A stretch of 33,954 nucleotides of DNA from Lachnospiraceae bacterium (GCA_024696615.1 JAILGS010000073.1:1-33954), one strand, 5' to 3'. Positions 17,102-25,626 are shown, counted from the first letter of the stretch. The notes: a model not told the origin generated them from the letters alone. Numbers and translations: made by a program.

Positions 17102-17158
17102 TTCCCCATATGGGGAAGGAACTTCATCCCATATACTCTAACACATTTGTATGGGGAA
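17102..17158. promoter_or_regulatory. Perfect 16-bp palindrome with extra half-sites, candidate operator
   Basis: TTCCCCATATGGGGAA at 17102-17117 is a perfect palindrome starting 11 bases after the -10 box, where a bound repressor would block initiation. The half-site TATGGGGAA recurs at 17150-17158, and a related inverted copy, CATCCCATA, lies at 17125-17133. It sits between the divergent rlmH and zinc-ribbon genes. No binding protein is identified, and a short mRNA hairpin is an alternative. Confidence 0.45.
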
Positions 17159-17186
17159 TGGGAAATAAAAGATTCGAGGTAGGAAG

Positions 17187-17897
17187 ATGTCATTTTGTCC
17201 CAAATGTCGTTCGGAATATATTAATGGACGAAAGGAATGTGCGGATTGTGGCACATTATTAGTGGAAAGTCTAGAAGAATATGATGCAATGCAGGAAGAA
17301 AAATACAAAGAATTGCTTGCAGCAGAGGAAGAAGGAAAAGAACTTTCGAAAGAACTTGCAGGGGATGTAGAGGATTCTGAAACGCAAGGGGAAGAAAACC
17401 AGCCTAAGCGGATTCAACAGTTCGTATCCCAGCGTCAGCGTTATGAGGATTATAAGGGCAGTGGATGGACCTTTACCATGCTTGCCATCCTTGGACTTGT
17501 ATTTGTGCTTGCGAATCAGATGGGAGTTTTATCGATTGTTTCCTTTCAGGGTCCGGCTGCCGTGGTACAGTATACGGTGTTGTATGGAGTCTTACTCCTC
17601 TTTTTAGGAATTGGAATTCATTCCTTCCTTTCCCTTTCTAAGATTCGGGAAGGAATTGCGAAAGAAGAAGAGCAGATGAGGCAAGTGAAGGAATTTGTAG
17701 AACAGCACCTTCGTCGGGAGGTTGTGGATGGATTTTCCATAGAACAGTCCGATGCAGCCATGGACGAAGCGGAAATCTATTTAGTACGCACCAGTGCCAT
17801 GGAAAAAGCCATCACGGAAGCATTCCCGGATTTGGATCAGGGATTTGTGGTGGAACTGGTGGATGAACAGTATAATAAAATCTATGGGGAAGATTAA
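17187..17897 (+). CDS. Zinc-ribbon, two-membrane-segment protein of unknown function
   Basis: This 236-residue protein begins with a zinc-ribbon knuckle pair: C4-P-K-C7 and C18-A-D-C21. An acidic, Glu-rich linker (about 28-72) follows, then membrane segments at about 95-117 and 125-149. The C-terminal cytoplasmic part has a charged helix (REGIAKEEEQMRQVKEFVEQHL) and an acidic domain. GAGG lies seven bases before the ATG. Proteins of this layout are common conserved unknowns in Firmicutes; the zinc ribbon could bind a partner protein or nucleic acid at the membrane, but nothing in the sequence names a role. It has its own promoter with a possible operator. Confidence 0.8.
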   Translation: MSFCPKCRSEYINGRKECADCGTLLVESLEEYDAMQEEKYKELLAAEEEGKELSKELAGDVEDSETQGEENQPKRIQQFVSQRQRYEDYKGSGWTFTMLAILGLVFVLANQMGVLSIVSFQGPAAVVQYTVLYGVLLLFLGIGIHSFLSLSKIREGIAKEEEQMRQVKEFVEQHLRREVVDGFSIEQSDAAMDEAEIYLVRTSAMEKAITEAFPDLDQGFVVELVDEQYNKIYGED

Positions 17898-17908
17898 AAC
17901 TTTCCAAG

Positions 17909-17938
17909 TTGACTTAGACATGGTATAATAAATATTAT
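17909..17938 (+). promoter_or_regulatory. Predicted promoter for the Asp23-family gene
   Basis: Two readings overlap. One is an extended -10 element, TGGTATAAT at 17921-17929. The other is TTGACT (17909-17914) with TATTAT (17933-17938) at 18-base spacing. Either would start transcription some 30-40 bases before the GGAGG site of the gene. Confidence 0.6.
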
Positions 17939-17977
17939 TATAGGCCGTTGACTGGCATATGTATGGAGGTATGAATA

Positions 17978-18394
17978 ATGGCTCAGACTACTATGAAGAC
18001 TGCGAAGGCAGGAACTCCTGTGAAGACTAAGCAGTCCGCTTATGTGATTCAGAAGACTTCAGGAATTGGTACGGTGAAGGTATCCAACGAAGTTGTTATG
18101 GCAATTGCCGCTGTTGCTGCGATGGAAGTTAAGGGTGTATTCGCAATGCAGGGTAATGCAGCAAGAGAGATTGTAACCATGCTTGGATTTAAGAGCCTTT
18201 CTCAGGGTGTTTCCATTCAGTATAATACAGGGGATTGCAAGATTACTGTGGGTATTATCCTGGATTATGGTTATAGTATTCCTAAGGTATCCGCATTGGT
18301 ACAGGAGAAGGTAAAGAGTTCGGTGGAGAATATGACCGGATTAGATGTTTCTTGTGTGAATGTTCGTATTGCCGGCGTGAATATTAATGAGTAA
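17978..18394 (+). CDS. Asp23/Gls24 family envelope stress-response protein
   Basis: This 138-residue soluble protein matches the Asp23 domain (DUF322): GTVKVSNEVVMAIAAVAAMEVKGVFAM, a variable middle, SIQYNTGDCKITVGIILDYGYSIPKVSALVQEKVKSSVENMTGLDVSCVNVRIAGVN. A Lys- and Thr-rich tail precedes the domain. Asp23 proteins associate with the inner membrane face and with cell-envelope stress in Gram-positive bacteria. A member of this family (yqhY) commonly lies before nusB in Firmicutes, as here. GGAGG lies eight bases before the ATG. Its own promoter and a following terminator structure suggest partly independent expression. Confidence 0.93.
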   Translation: MAQTTMKTAKAGTPVKTKQSAYVIQKTSGIGTVKVSNEVVMAIAAVAAMEVKGVFAMQGNAAREIVTMLGFKSLSQGVSIQYNTGDCKITVGIILDYGYSIPKVSALVQEKVKSSVENMTGLDVSCVNVRIAGVNINE

Positions 18395-18429
18395 TTCGTA
18401 CATTGAAATATACGGAATCGCCCTTAGGC

Positions 18430-18514
18430 CATTCCTTAATATGGGATTTGATAGGTTTTAGGACTTATTGGATACGGAGCAATTAAGGGAATGTAGGGAT
18501 ACATTCCCTTTTTT
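18430..18514 (+). terminator. Terminator before nusB with a competing antiterminator helix
   Basis: AAGGGAATGT (18485-18494) pairs perfectly with ACATTCCCTT (18501-18510), followed by a T-rich tract to 18514, which is a good intrinsic terminator. CATTCCTTAAT at 18430-18440 can instead pair with ATTAAGGGAATG at 18482-18493, with one bulged G, and this would prevent the terminator stem. The terminator alone is well supported; the attenuation idea is inference. Confidence 0.85.
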
Positions 18515-18542
18515 ATTTTGAGATTGAAAGGATTTCATCATT

Positions 18543-18968
18543 ATGACAAGAAGTGAACAAAGAGAACACGCATTTTTAATGTTATTCCGTACCTGCTTTC
18601 ATGAAGAGGAAGATTTGGTAGAGCAGAATGACTTATATTTGGATGAGATTGAGCGTGAACTGGTGGAAGAGCGCATGCCTTTAATTAAGGAGACGGAGAC
18701 ACAGTTTATCATCCATGAGGTGGAGAATACCCGTCATCATTTGGCCCAAATTGATCAGGCCATCGAAGAAAAGGCCAAGGGTTGGAAATTGGATCGAATC
18801 GGTAGAGTAGAACTGACGATCCTTCGTCTGGCCATCTATGAAATCCTTTTTGAAGATAGTATTCCGGCAGGAGTTTCCATCAATGAAGCGGTGGAACTTG
18901 CGAAAAAGTACGGACAAGATGAGTCTGGCGCATTCATTAACGGTATTTTAGCTACATTTGCCAAATAA
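18543..18968 (+). CDS. nusB: Transcription antitermination factor NusB
   Basis: This 141-residue all-helical protein is at normal length. It starts with MTRSEQREHAFLMLFR and contains the diagnostic C-terminal helices RVELTILRLAIYEILFEDSIPAGVSINEAVELAKKYGQDESGAFINGILATFAK. NusB binds boxA RNA with NusE (S10) to allow rRNA transcription to pass terminators. It heads the nusB-xseA-xseB-ispA-dxs-tlyA-nadK-argR-recN cluster. The start has AAGGA about ten bases upstream. A terminator lies only 28 bases before the start, so its expression may be set by read-through. Confidence 0.97.
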   Translation: MTRSEQREHAFLMLFRTCFHEEEDLVEQNDLYLDEIERELVEERMPLIKETETQFIIHEVENTRHHLAQIDQAIEEKAKGWKLDRIGRVELTILRLAIYEILFEDSIPAGVSINEAVELAKKYGQDESGAFINGILATFAK

Positions 18969-19012
18969 TCACCGTGAGTTTTGATGCAAATGTGTAGGAA
19001 CGGGGGAACATC

Positions 19013-20251
19013 GTGGCGAATCATATTTATTCCGTATCCCGGGTAAGCAGTTATCTGAAAAATTTAATTACGACGGATCCCTATCTGCATAATATTAGCA
19101 TTGAAGGAGAAATTGGAACGGTTACGGATCATCGCAGCGGGCATCTTTACTTTACCCTAAAGGATGAGTCTGCTCAGATTCGTGGCGTGATGTTTTCCAG
19201 AATGCGAAAGGAAGGATTAAAATTTCCGCTAGAAACCGGCCAGAAGGTTGTGGTTACCGGAAATATTACCACCTATGAGGATGGCAGTTATTATCAGATC
19301 CTTGCCTCTGCCATTACCCGAAGCGGGGATGGAGAATTATATCAGCGTTTCCTGGCCTTAAAGGAAGAACTAGAAGAGATGGGGATGTTTGATGCATCCT
19401 ATAAAAAGCCCCTTCCTAAGTTTATTCGCAGGGTGGGAATTGCCACCAGTTCGGAAGGCGCAGCCATTAAGGATATTATTTCTACGGTGCAGAGCCGAAA
19501 TCCTTTGGTGCAGCTTTATCTGATGCCCTGTCAGGTGCAGGGAGTACAGGCGGCAACCTCCATTGTGAAGGCGATTCGCTATCTCGATTCCTGTCACTTG
19601 GATGTGATTATTGTGGGCCGTGGTGGTGGTTCCATGGAAGATTTATGGTGCTTTAATGAGCGGATGGTGGCAGAAGCCATCTTTGAATGTGAAACCCCGG
19701 TGATTTCTGCGGTAGGGCACGAACGGGATGTGACCATTGCGGATTTTGTGGCAGATTGTCGTGCGGAAACACCGACCCGTGCAGGAGAATTTGTAACCAA
19801 GATTACGTATCAGGAACTCTGCCAGATGCGGGATACCTATTTAGACCGTCTGGGAATGGAAGTGAATCATACCTTGGGACGGTATCGTGATAAAATTGAA
19901 CGGTATCAAAAGACTTTAGGACTCCTAAGTCCTAAGGCGAAATTAGAAAAAGAATATATGGCTCTTACGGGATATGAAGAAAAATTAACCCAGGTGATGA
20001 AGCGGATCATGGAGCGATATCGGCATCAGATTTCCTTATATGCCACTCAGTTAGAGGGGCATTCCCCATTAAAGAAGATTTCTGCAGGTTTTGGTTATGT
20101 AGAACATGGGGGAAAGCAGGTGCGACATTGGAATGATGTGGCTGTGGGTGAGGAATTAAAAATCTCCTTAGGGGATGGTGTAATCTATTCTAAAGTCACG
20201 AAGACCCAGGAAGAATCAGTATTTGGTAAACAAAAGAAGGTGGGAGAATAA
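19013..20251 (+). CDS. xseA: Exodeoxyribonuclease VII large subunit
   Basis: This 412-residue protein starts at GTG 19013 after CGGGGGA. The N-terminal OB fold (about 1-100; IEGEIGTVTDHRSGHLYFTLKD, RGVMFSRMR) is followed by the nuclease domain with FIRRVGIATSSEGAAIKDI, DVIIVGRGGGSMEDLWCFNE and PVISAVGHERDVTIADFVAD, then a long coiled-coil region and a C-terminal GFGYV segment. With XseB it degrades single-stranded DNA in both directions. The stop is one base before the xseB start. Confidence 0.97.
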   Translation: MANHIYSVSRVSSYLKNLITTDPYLHNISIEGEIGTVTDHRSGHLYFTLKDESAQIRGVMFSRMRKEGLKFPLETGQKVVVTGNITTYEDGSYYQILASAITRSGDGELYQRFLALKEELEEMGMFDASYKKPLPKFIRRVGIATSSEGAAIKDIISTVQSRNPLVQLYLMPCQVQGVQAATSIVKAIRYLDSCHLDVIIVGRGGGSMEDLWCFNERMVAEAIFECETPVISAVGHERDVTIADFVADCRAETPTRAGEFVTKITYQELCQMRDTYLDRLGMEVNHTLGRYRDKIERYQKTLGLLSPKAKLEKEYMALTGYEEKLTQVMKRIMERYRHQISLYATQLEGHSPLKKISAGFGYVEHGGKQVRHWNDVAVGEELKISLGDGVIYSKVTKTQEESVFGKQKKVGE

Positions 20252-20252
20252 T

Positions 20253-20486
20253 ATGGCAGGAAAAGCAAAAGAAGAGAAGGAACAAAAAAAAGAACGTACC
20301 ATAGAAGAATTATTTTCCCGTATGGATGAAGTACTTCATGGATTAGAAGAAGGAAATCAGACCTTAGAAGAAACATTTCTTTTATATAGCGAAGGTATGA
20401 ATTTAATTAAAGAATGTAATCTTCAATTGGAGGATGTGGAAAAAAAGATCATTCTGTTGGAAGGGAATGAAAGCGATGACATTTAA
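20253..20486 (+). CDS. xseB: Exodeoxyribonuclease VII small subunit
   Basis: The start is ATG 20253, one base after the xseA stop, with GGGAG six bases upstream, giving 77 residues. A Lys- and Glu-rich lead (about 20 residues) precedes the XseB core: TIEELFSRMDEVLHGLEEGNQTLEETFLLYSEGMNLIKECNLQLEDVEKKI. It binds the long helix of XseA in the holoenzyme. Its last 11 bases overlap the ispA start, so the pair is translationally linked. Confidence 0.95.
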   Translation: MAGKAKEEKEQKKERTIEELFSRMDEVLHGLEEGNQTLEETFLLYSEGMNLIKECNLQLEDVEKKIILLEGNESDDI

Positions 20487-21450
20487 AGAAGAATTAGCAT
20501 CAAAAACCAAAGAAGTGGAAAAAATCATTGAGCAGTTCTATCCGGAAGAACGGGGCGAACATAAGCTTGTGATGGAAGCTATGAATTATAGTTTAAGAGT
20601 CGGAGGCAAGAGACTTCGTCCTTTGATTATGCTAGAAACCTATAAAGTCTGTGGCGGTAATGGGAATTTAATTCAGCCATTTATGGCAGCCATGGAGATG
20701 ATCCATACCTATTCCTTAGTGCATGATGATTTACCTGCCATGGATGGGGATGAATATCGACGGGGGATGCAATCTACCTGGAAAAAATATGGGGAAGGCA
20801 TGGGGGTGCTTGCAGGAGATGCGCTTTTAAATTACGCCTATGAAACCAGTATGCAGTCCTTAATTATGGTGTCGGATACATATAATAAAACCAGTTCGGA
20901 ATCGGATCCGGAGTATTATGTGAAAGCTTTGGAGAAAGTGCATATTGCATATCAGAATATCTACATGGCCCAGTCCGTATTAATGCATAAAGCGGGAATC
21001 TCCGGTATGATCGGTGGGCAGGTGGTGGATGTGTTACATGATGGAAAGCCAATGACTGCGGCACAGCTTGATTTTGTCTTCCAGTTAAAGACCTGTGCTT
21101 TAATTGAAGCTTCCTTTATGATTGGAGCGATCTTAGCTGGTGCGGATCCAATCCTCATTGACTCCTTTGAAACCATTGGTCGAAATGTGGGTATGGCTTT
21201 TCAGATTCAGGATGATATCTTAGATGTTATCGGTGATGCGAAGGAACTTGGAAAGCCTATCGGTAGTGATGAAAAGAATGAAAAGACCACTTATGTGAAA
21301 TTATATGGCTTAGAGAATGCCAAGGCAAAAGTGGAAGAATATAGTAATGCAGCGATTTCAGAATTGGAAGAGTTAAAGAATTCTGGATCCGTCTTTGGAA
21401 CCTTGTTCTTAGAACAGTTGATTGAATCCTTAATCAAGCGTACGAAATAA
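20476..21450 (+). CDS. ispA: Short-chain polyprenyl diphosphate synthase (farnesyl diphosphate synthase)
   Basis: With the start at ATG 20476 (GGAAGGG about ten bases upstream) the protein has 324 residues. An ATG at 20467 is an alternative start. The first Asp-rich motif is LVHDDLPAMDGDEYRRG (D84-D90), the second is DDILD (246-250), and GGKRLRP (43-49) is the isopentenyl-diphosphate site. It condenses isopentenyl and dimethylallyl diphosphates to farnesyl diphosphate for undecaprenyl and quinone-type lipids. Dxs of the same pathway is next. Residues about 131-165 contain a polar insertion not seen in the typical bacterial enzyme, between the first Asp-rich helix and the GMIGGQ segment. Confidence 0.95.
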   Translation: MTFKEELASKTKEVEKIIEQFYPEERGEHKLVMEAMNYSLRVGGKRLRPLIMLETYKVCGGNGNLIQPFMAAMEMIHTYSLVHDDLPAMDGDEYRRGMQSTWKKYGEGMGVLAGDALLNYAYETSMQSLIMVSDTYNKTSSESDPEYYVKALEKVHIAYQNIYMAQSVLMHKAGISGMIGGQVVDVLHDGKPMTAAQLDFVFQLKTCALIEASFMIGAILAGADPILIDSFETIGRNVGMAFQIQDDILDVIGDAKELGKPIGSDEKNEKTTYVKLYGLENAKAKVEEYSNAAISELEELKNSGSVFGTLFLEQLIESLIKRTK

Positions 21451-21495
21451 GTATCTTTTTTGGTATGCAAAGATCAGGATAGAAAGAATGATAGT

Positions 21496-23367
21496 ATGGT
21501 GTTAGAAAAAATCAATGCCCCTGGGGACATTAAAAAAATTGAACCAAGTGAATATCCCGTGCTTTCCCATGAGATTCGTCAGTTTTTAATTGGAAAGATT
21601 AGTAAAACAGGTGGGCATTTAGCCTCTAATCTGGGCGTAGTGGAACTTACCATGGCAATCCATTTAGCCTTTGATCTTCCCAAGGATAAGATCATCTGGG
21701 ATGTGGGACATCAGTCCTATACCCATAAGATTTTAACCGGTCGTAAGACCGGATTTGATGAACTTCGGAAATTTGGTGGAATGAGTGGTTTCCCAAAACG
21801 TAGGGAAAGTGATTCGGATGCATTTGATACGGGTCATAGTTCCACCTCCATCTCCGCAGGTCTTGGCTATGTCCATGCAAGAGAAATTACCAAGGAAGAT
21901 TATCATGTAGTTTCCATTATTGGTGATGGTGCATTGACCGGTGGAATGGCTTTGGAAGCATTAAATAATGCTTCGGATCTTAAGTCCAATTTTATTATTG
22001 TCTTAAATGATAATAATATGTCCATTTCTCAGAATGTGGGCGGTATTTCCAATATGCTGAATGAGGTGCGCACGGATGAGAAATATAATCGTTTTAAGGA
22101 GAATGTGAAAGGCTCCTTGGAGCAACTTCCTGGTAATTTGGGAAAGCGTGCCGTAAAAAAGATTCAATTAACCAAGAGTCATATTAAGCAGTTCTTTATT
22201 CCCGGTATGAATTTCGAGGATATGGGAATTACCTATCTTGGACCAATTGATGGACATAATATTGAGAAGATGACCAAGGCCTTTCAGATTGCCAAAAGAG
22301 TAAAGCATGGCGTCTTAGTCCATGTGATTACCCAGAAGGGTAAGGGATATAAATATGCGGAGAAGAATCCTGGCAATTATCATGGTGTTTCTCCATTCAA
22401 TATTAAGACAGGAAAACCCCTTGCTAAAAATACGGGAAAAAGCTTTACCAGTGTCTTTTCCGATACGATTGTTGAGATGGGCAATGCAGATCCTTATGTA
22501 GCAACCATTACGGCTGCCATGCCTACGGGTACGGGTCTTTCAGATTTTGCTAAGATTTATCCGGATCGATTCTTTGATGTGGGAATTGCGGAAGAACATG
22601 CAGTAACCTTTGCAGCAGGTCTTGCGGCAGGTGGATTAAAGCCATATGTTGCGATTTATTCCTCCTTCCTTCAAAGAGCCTATGACCAGATCTTGCATGA
22701 TGTATGTATTCAGAAACTTCCAGTGGTTCTTTGTGTGGACCGTGCCGGATTAGTGGGAGCGGATGGTGAAACCCATCAGGGAATCTTTGATTTATCCTAC
22801 TTATCCTGTATTCCGAATATGTCCATTATGGCTCCAAAGAATGGAAAAGAATTACATGATATGTTATGGTTTGCCAAGGATCTTCCTATTCCCATTGCCA
22901 TTCGCTATCCTCGTGGCAATGCCAAGCTTTGTGAGGGCGAATGTACGGCACCAATTGTCTATGGAAAAAGCGAGATGCTTCGTCCTAAAAATACCATTGC
23001 CATTATGGCTGTGGGTCATTGTGTGGAGCCAGCCCTTAATGTTAGTGATCAGTTAGCTAAGGAAGGAATTCCTGTTACGGTGGTGAATGCCAGATTTGTA
23101 AAGCCATTGGATAAGGAGATGATCAATCACCTCGTTCCAAATCATGCGATTTTAGTTACCTGGGAAGAGAATGTGCGAAGCGGTGGTTTTGGTGAAGCCG
23201 TGTTAGATTATGTGAATTCCTTGGAATTCCCAATTCGTGTGCTGAATGTTTCCTTACCGGATGATTATGTGGAGCATGGTAATGTGGAGGTGCTGCGAAA
23301 GGAAACAAGGATTGATCAGGAGACCGTAGCAGAGTTAATTCGTAAGGAATATAAAACCATCCATTAG
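21496..23367 (+). CDS. dxs: 1-deoxy-D-xylulose-5-phosphate synthase
   Basis: The start at ATG 21496 gives 623 residues, normal for Dxs; an in-frame TTG at 21460 is less likely and the ribosome binding site is weak for both. The N-terminal thiamine diphosphate domain has ASNLGVVELTMAIH, WDVGHQSYTHKILTGR, HSSTSISAGLG and the cofactor motif GDGALTGG (143-150) with NDNNMSIS. The central and C-terminal transketolase domains have DVGIAEEHAVTFAAGLA, DRAGLVGADGETHQGIFDL and RYPRGN. It makes deoxyxylulose phosphate from pyruvate and glyceraldehyde-3-phosphate, the entry to the MEP isoprenoid pathway, and is coupled here to ispA. Confidence 0.97.
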   Translation: MVLEKINAPGDIKKIEPSEYPVLSHEIRQFLIGKISKTGGHLASNLGVVELTMAIHLAFDLPKDKIIWDVGHQSYTHKILTGRKTGFDELRKFGGMSGFPKRRESDSDAFDTGHSSTSISAGLGYVHAREITKEDYHVVSIIGDGALTGGMALEALNNASDLKSNFIIVLNDNNMSISQNVGGISNMLNEVRTDEKYNRFKENVKGSLEQLPGNLGKRAVKKIQLTKSHIKQFFIPGMNFEDMGITYLGPIDGHNIEKMTKAFQIAKRVKHGVLVHVITQKGKGYKYAEKNPGNYHGVSPFNIKTGKPLAKNTGKSFTSVFSDTIVEMGNADPYVATITAAMPTGTGLSDFAKIYPDRFFDVGIAEEHAVTFAAGLAAGGLKPYVAIYSSFLQRAYDQILHDVCIQKLPVVLCVDRAGLVGADGETHQGIFDLSYLSCIPNMSIMAPKNGKELHDMLWFAKDLPIPIAIRYPRGNAKLCEGECTAPIVYGKSEMLRPKNTIAIMAVGHCVEPALNVSDQLAKEGIPVTVVNARFVKPLDKEMINHLVPNHAILVTWEENVRSGGFGEAVLDYVNSLEFPIRVLNVSLPDDYVEHGNVEVLRKETRIDQETVAELIRKEYKTIH

Positions 23368-23409
23368 GGATGTGGTATGGTAGTAGAAAAGCATAGAGTA
23401 GGAAGAAGA

Positions 23410-24216
23410 ATGAAAGAACGTTTAGATGTATTACTTGTGAATAATGATTATGCCACCAGTCGGGAGAAGGCTAAGGCTTTAATTATGTCTGGGATCGTGT
23501 ATGTGAATGGGCAGAAAGAAGATAAGCCGGGTTCTCAATTTGATGTTTATTCTAAAATTGAAGTCCGTGGTGCTACCTTAAAATACGTTAGCCGTGGTGG
23601 TTTAAAATTAGAAAAAGCCATGAACGCTTTTGCACTTCGTTCTTTGGAAGGTTGTATTTGTATGGATGTGGGAGCTTCTACGGGAGGCTTTACGGATTGC
23701 ATGCTACAAAATGGTGCGGTCAAAGTCTATTCCGTGGATGTGGGGCATGGTCAGTTGGATTGGAAATTACGCAATGATGAGCGTGTGGTATGTATGGAAA
23801 AGACCAATATTCGCTATGTGACTCCGGAAGATTTTGCAGATGCCATGGATTTTGTAAGTATTGATGTATCCTTTATTTCTCTTACGAAGATCCTCACGGC
23901 AGTAAAGTCCGTGATGAAACCGGATGCACAATTAGTCGCACTGATTAAGCCACAGTTTGAAGCTGGACGGGAACAGGTCGGAAAAAAGGGCGTGGTTCGG
24001 GACAAGTCCGTACATGAAGAAGTGATTGAAAGAGTGTGCCAATATGCTCTGTCCATTGGATTGGAATTAAAGGAATTGGATTTTTCTCCAATTAAAGGAC
24101 CGGAAGGAAATATTGAATACCTCCTATTTTGTCAGAATCATGAGGCGGGAGAAGTATTTTGTGAGGTTCCTTTTGACTTTCATGAAGTTGTTGAAAAAGC
24201 GCATGAAGTGTTATAA
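23410..24216 (+). CDS. tlyA: TlyA family rRNA (cytidine-2'-O)-methyltransferase
   Basis: I place the start at ATG 23410 (268 residues, MKERLDVLLVNNDYATSREKAK) with GGAA about seven bases upstream; the frame extends to 23377. The N-terminal S4 RNA-binding domain covers about 1-60. The FtsJ-like methyltransferase domain follows, with the S-adenosylmethionine loop DVGASTGGFTD (86-96), SIDVSFISLTKIL and LIKPQFEAGREQVGKKGVVRD. TlyA methylates 16S C1409 and 23S C1920 in species that carry both forms. It lies between dxs and nadK as in most Firmicutes. Confidence 0.94.
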   Translation: MKERLDVLLVNNDYATSREKAKALIMSGIVYVNGQKEDKPGSQFDVYSKIEVRGATLKYVSRGGLKLEKAMNAFALRSLEGCICMDVGASTGGFTDCMLQNGAVKVYSVDVGHGQLDWKLRNDERVVCMEKTNIRYVTPEDFADAMDFVSIDVSFISLTKILTAVKSVMKPDAQLVALIKPQFEAGREQVGKKGVVRDKSVHEEVIERVCQYALSIGLELKELDFSPIKGPEGNIEYLLFCQNHEAGEVFCEVPFDFHEVVEKAHEVL

Positions 24217-24257
24217 AATTATTGTATTCTTGCGTAAATGTGGGGAGTTATTGCAAC

Positions 24258-25121
24258 ATGAAGAAGATGAATCGATTTTTTATCGTTACCAATAAAACCA
24301 AAGATCCGGATTTTAAATTTACTTACGAGATTGCAGATTACCTGAATAAGCTTGGTTTTACCTGTATTACCCAGGATATTCATGAGGATCTTCGTTATAC
24401 AAAATTTCGCTATACCAACTGTGATACCATTCCTGAAGATTTGGATTGTATCATTGTTCTTGGCGGGGATGGAACGTTGATTCAGGCATCCCGTGATCTT
24501 CACACAAGAAATGTTCCAATGTTGGGTGTAAATATTGGAACCCTTGGATTTTTAACGGATGTGGAAAAAGATAATATCTTTGAAGCATTAACGGCAATTA
24601 TCCAGCAAAATTATGAAATCGACAGTCGTATGATGATTGAAGGAAAGGTATATCGAAATGGAGAATTAATCTATGAGAATACCGCTTTGAATGATATCGT
24701 GATTAATCGTAACGGTACCCTTCGTGTCATCGATTTTGATGTATATGTGAATGGTGAATTCTTAAATAATTATTCTGCAGATGGTGTAATTATTGCAACA
24801 GCTACTGGTTCTACGGGTTATTCCTTATCCGCCGGTGGTCCGATTGTACAGCCGAATGCGGAAATGATGATGATTACTCCAATCTGTCCACATACTTTAA
24901 ATAAGAGAAGTATTATCTTAAGTGATAATGATACCATTGAGATTGTGATGAGTGATAATAAGGGCTTGAAGGAAGAACGTGTAGCTTCCTTTGATGGAGA
25001 ATTATTCTGTAAAACAATTTCCGGAGATCGTATTGTTATTACCAAGTCCAAGTATAAGGCGGACTTTATTAAGACAAGTAAGTTAAGCTTCTTACAGCGC
25101 ATCAGTACGAAATTACGTTAA
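24258..25121 (+). CDS. nadK: NAD kinase
   Basis: The start at ATG 24258 (287 residues) has GGGGAG ten bases upstream; an in-frame TTG at 24222 would add 12 unlikely residues. The ATP/polyphosphate motif GGDGT is at about residues 69-73, followed by NIGTLGFL, the NAD-binding ALNDIVI stretch and the glycine-rich TATGSTGYSLSAGGPI. It phosphorylates NAD to NADP in the cytoplasm, feeding reductive biosynthesis such as GpsA and the MEP pathway. Confidence 0.96.
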   Translation: MKKMNRFFIVTNKTKDPDFKFTYEIADYLNKLGFTCITQDIHEDLRYTKFRYTNCDTIPEDLDCIIVLGGDGTLIQASRDLHTRNVPMLGVNIGTLGFLTDVEKDNIFEALTAIIQQNYEIDSRMMIEGKVYRNGELIYENTALNDIVINRNGTLRVIDFDVYVNGEFLNNYSADGVIIATATGSTGYSLSAGGPIVQPNAEMMMITPICPHTLNKRSIILSDNDTIEIVMSDNKGLKEERVASFDGELFCKTISGDRIVITKSKYKADFIKTSKLSFLQRISTKLR

Positions 25122-25173
25122 TTTCGATGGAATGATGTCAGGATAAAATATTGGGGTAAGTAGAGTAAGGAAA

Positions 25174-25626
25174 ATGAACAAGAACAAAAGACATGCAGCA
25201 ATTATAGATTTGGTGGGACATGAAGCCATTGAAACACAGGAGGATTTAGCACTGCGTTTATCCCAGTTGGGATTTTGTGTGACTCAGTCCACAGTTTCTC
25301 GTGATATCAGGGATCTTCATCTTATGAAGACTTCGGAACACGGAAAACAGCGGTATACCTATCCAGCCCATAGTAGTGATGTGTTGAATGAGAAATATAC
25401 GAGAGTCCTTAGGGATGGTTTTATTAGTATCGATACCGCACCGGGATTACTGGTGGTAAAAACCGTATCCGGTATGGCCATGGCCGTTGCTGCAGCCATT
25501 GATGCAATGAATATGAAAGAAATTATCGGTTCTATTGCCGGTGATGATACGATTATGTGTGCAGTGAAGTCAGAAGCGGATGCAGAGATTGTTATTGCAG
25601 ATATTAATCGGGTTATTAAAAAATAA
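25174..25626 (+). CDS. argR: Arginine repressor ArgR (AhrC)
   Basis: This 150-residue protein has the winged-helix DNA-binding domain at the N-terminus (about 1-65), with TQEDLALRLSQLGFCVTQSTVSRDIRDL, where S42-R43 are the conserved contact residues. The C-terminal domain has APGLLVVKTVSGMA and EIIGSIAGDDTIMC, the arginine-binding and hexamer-forming segment. It controls arginine synthesis and breakdown genes with L-arginine as co-repressor. Its place between nadK and recN is the standard Firmicutes order. I see no clear ARG box in the window. A CCTTAAC-GTTAAGG hairpin (25631-25653) follows without a T tract. Confidence 0.97.
   Translation: MNKNKRHAAIIDLVGHEAIETQEDLALRLSQLGFCVTQSTVSRDIRDLHLMKTSEHGKQRYTYPAHSSDVLNEKYTRVLRDGFISIDTAPGLLVVKTVSGMAMAVAAAIDAMNMKEIIGSIAGDDTIMCAVKSEADAEIVIADINRVIKK

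Noticed and set aside
25122-25173. Arg-box autoregulation upstream of argR
   Set aside because: No paired AT-rich ARG boxes are visible in the short gap between nadK and argR.
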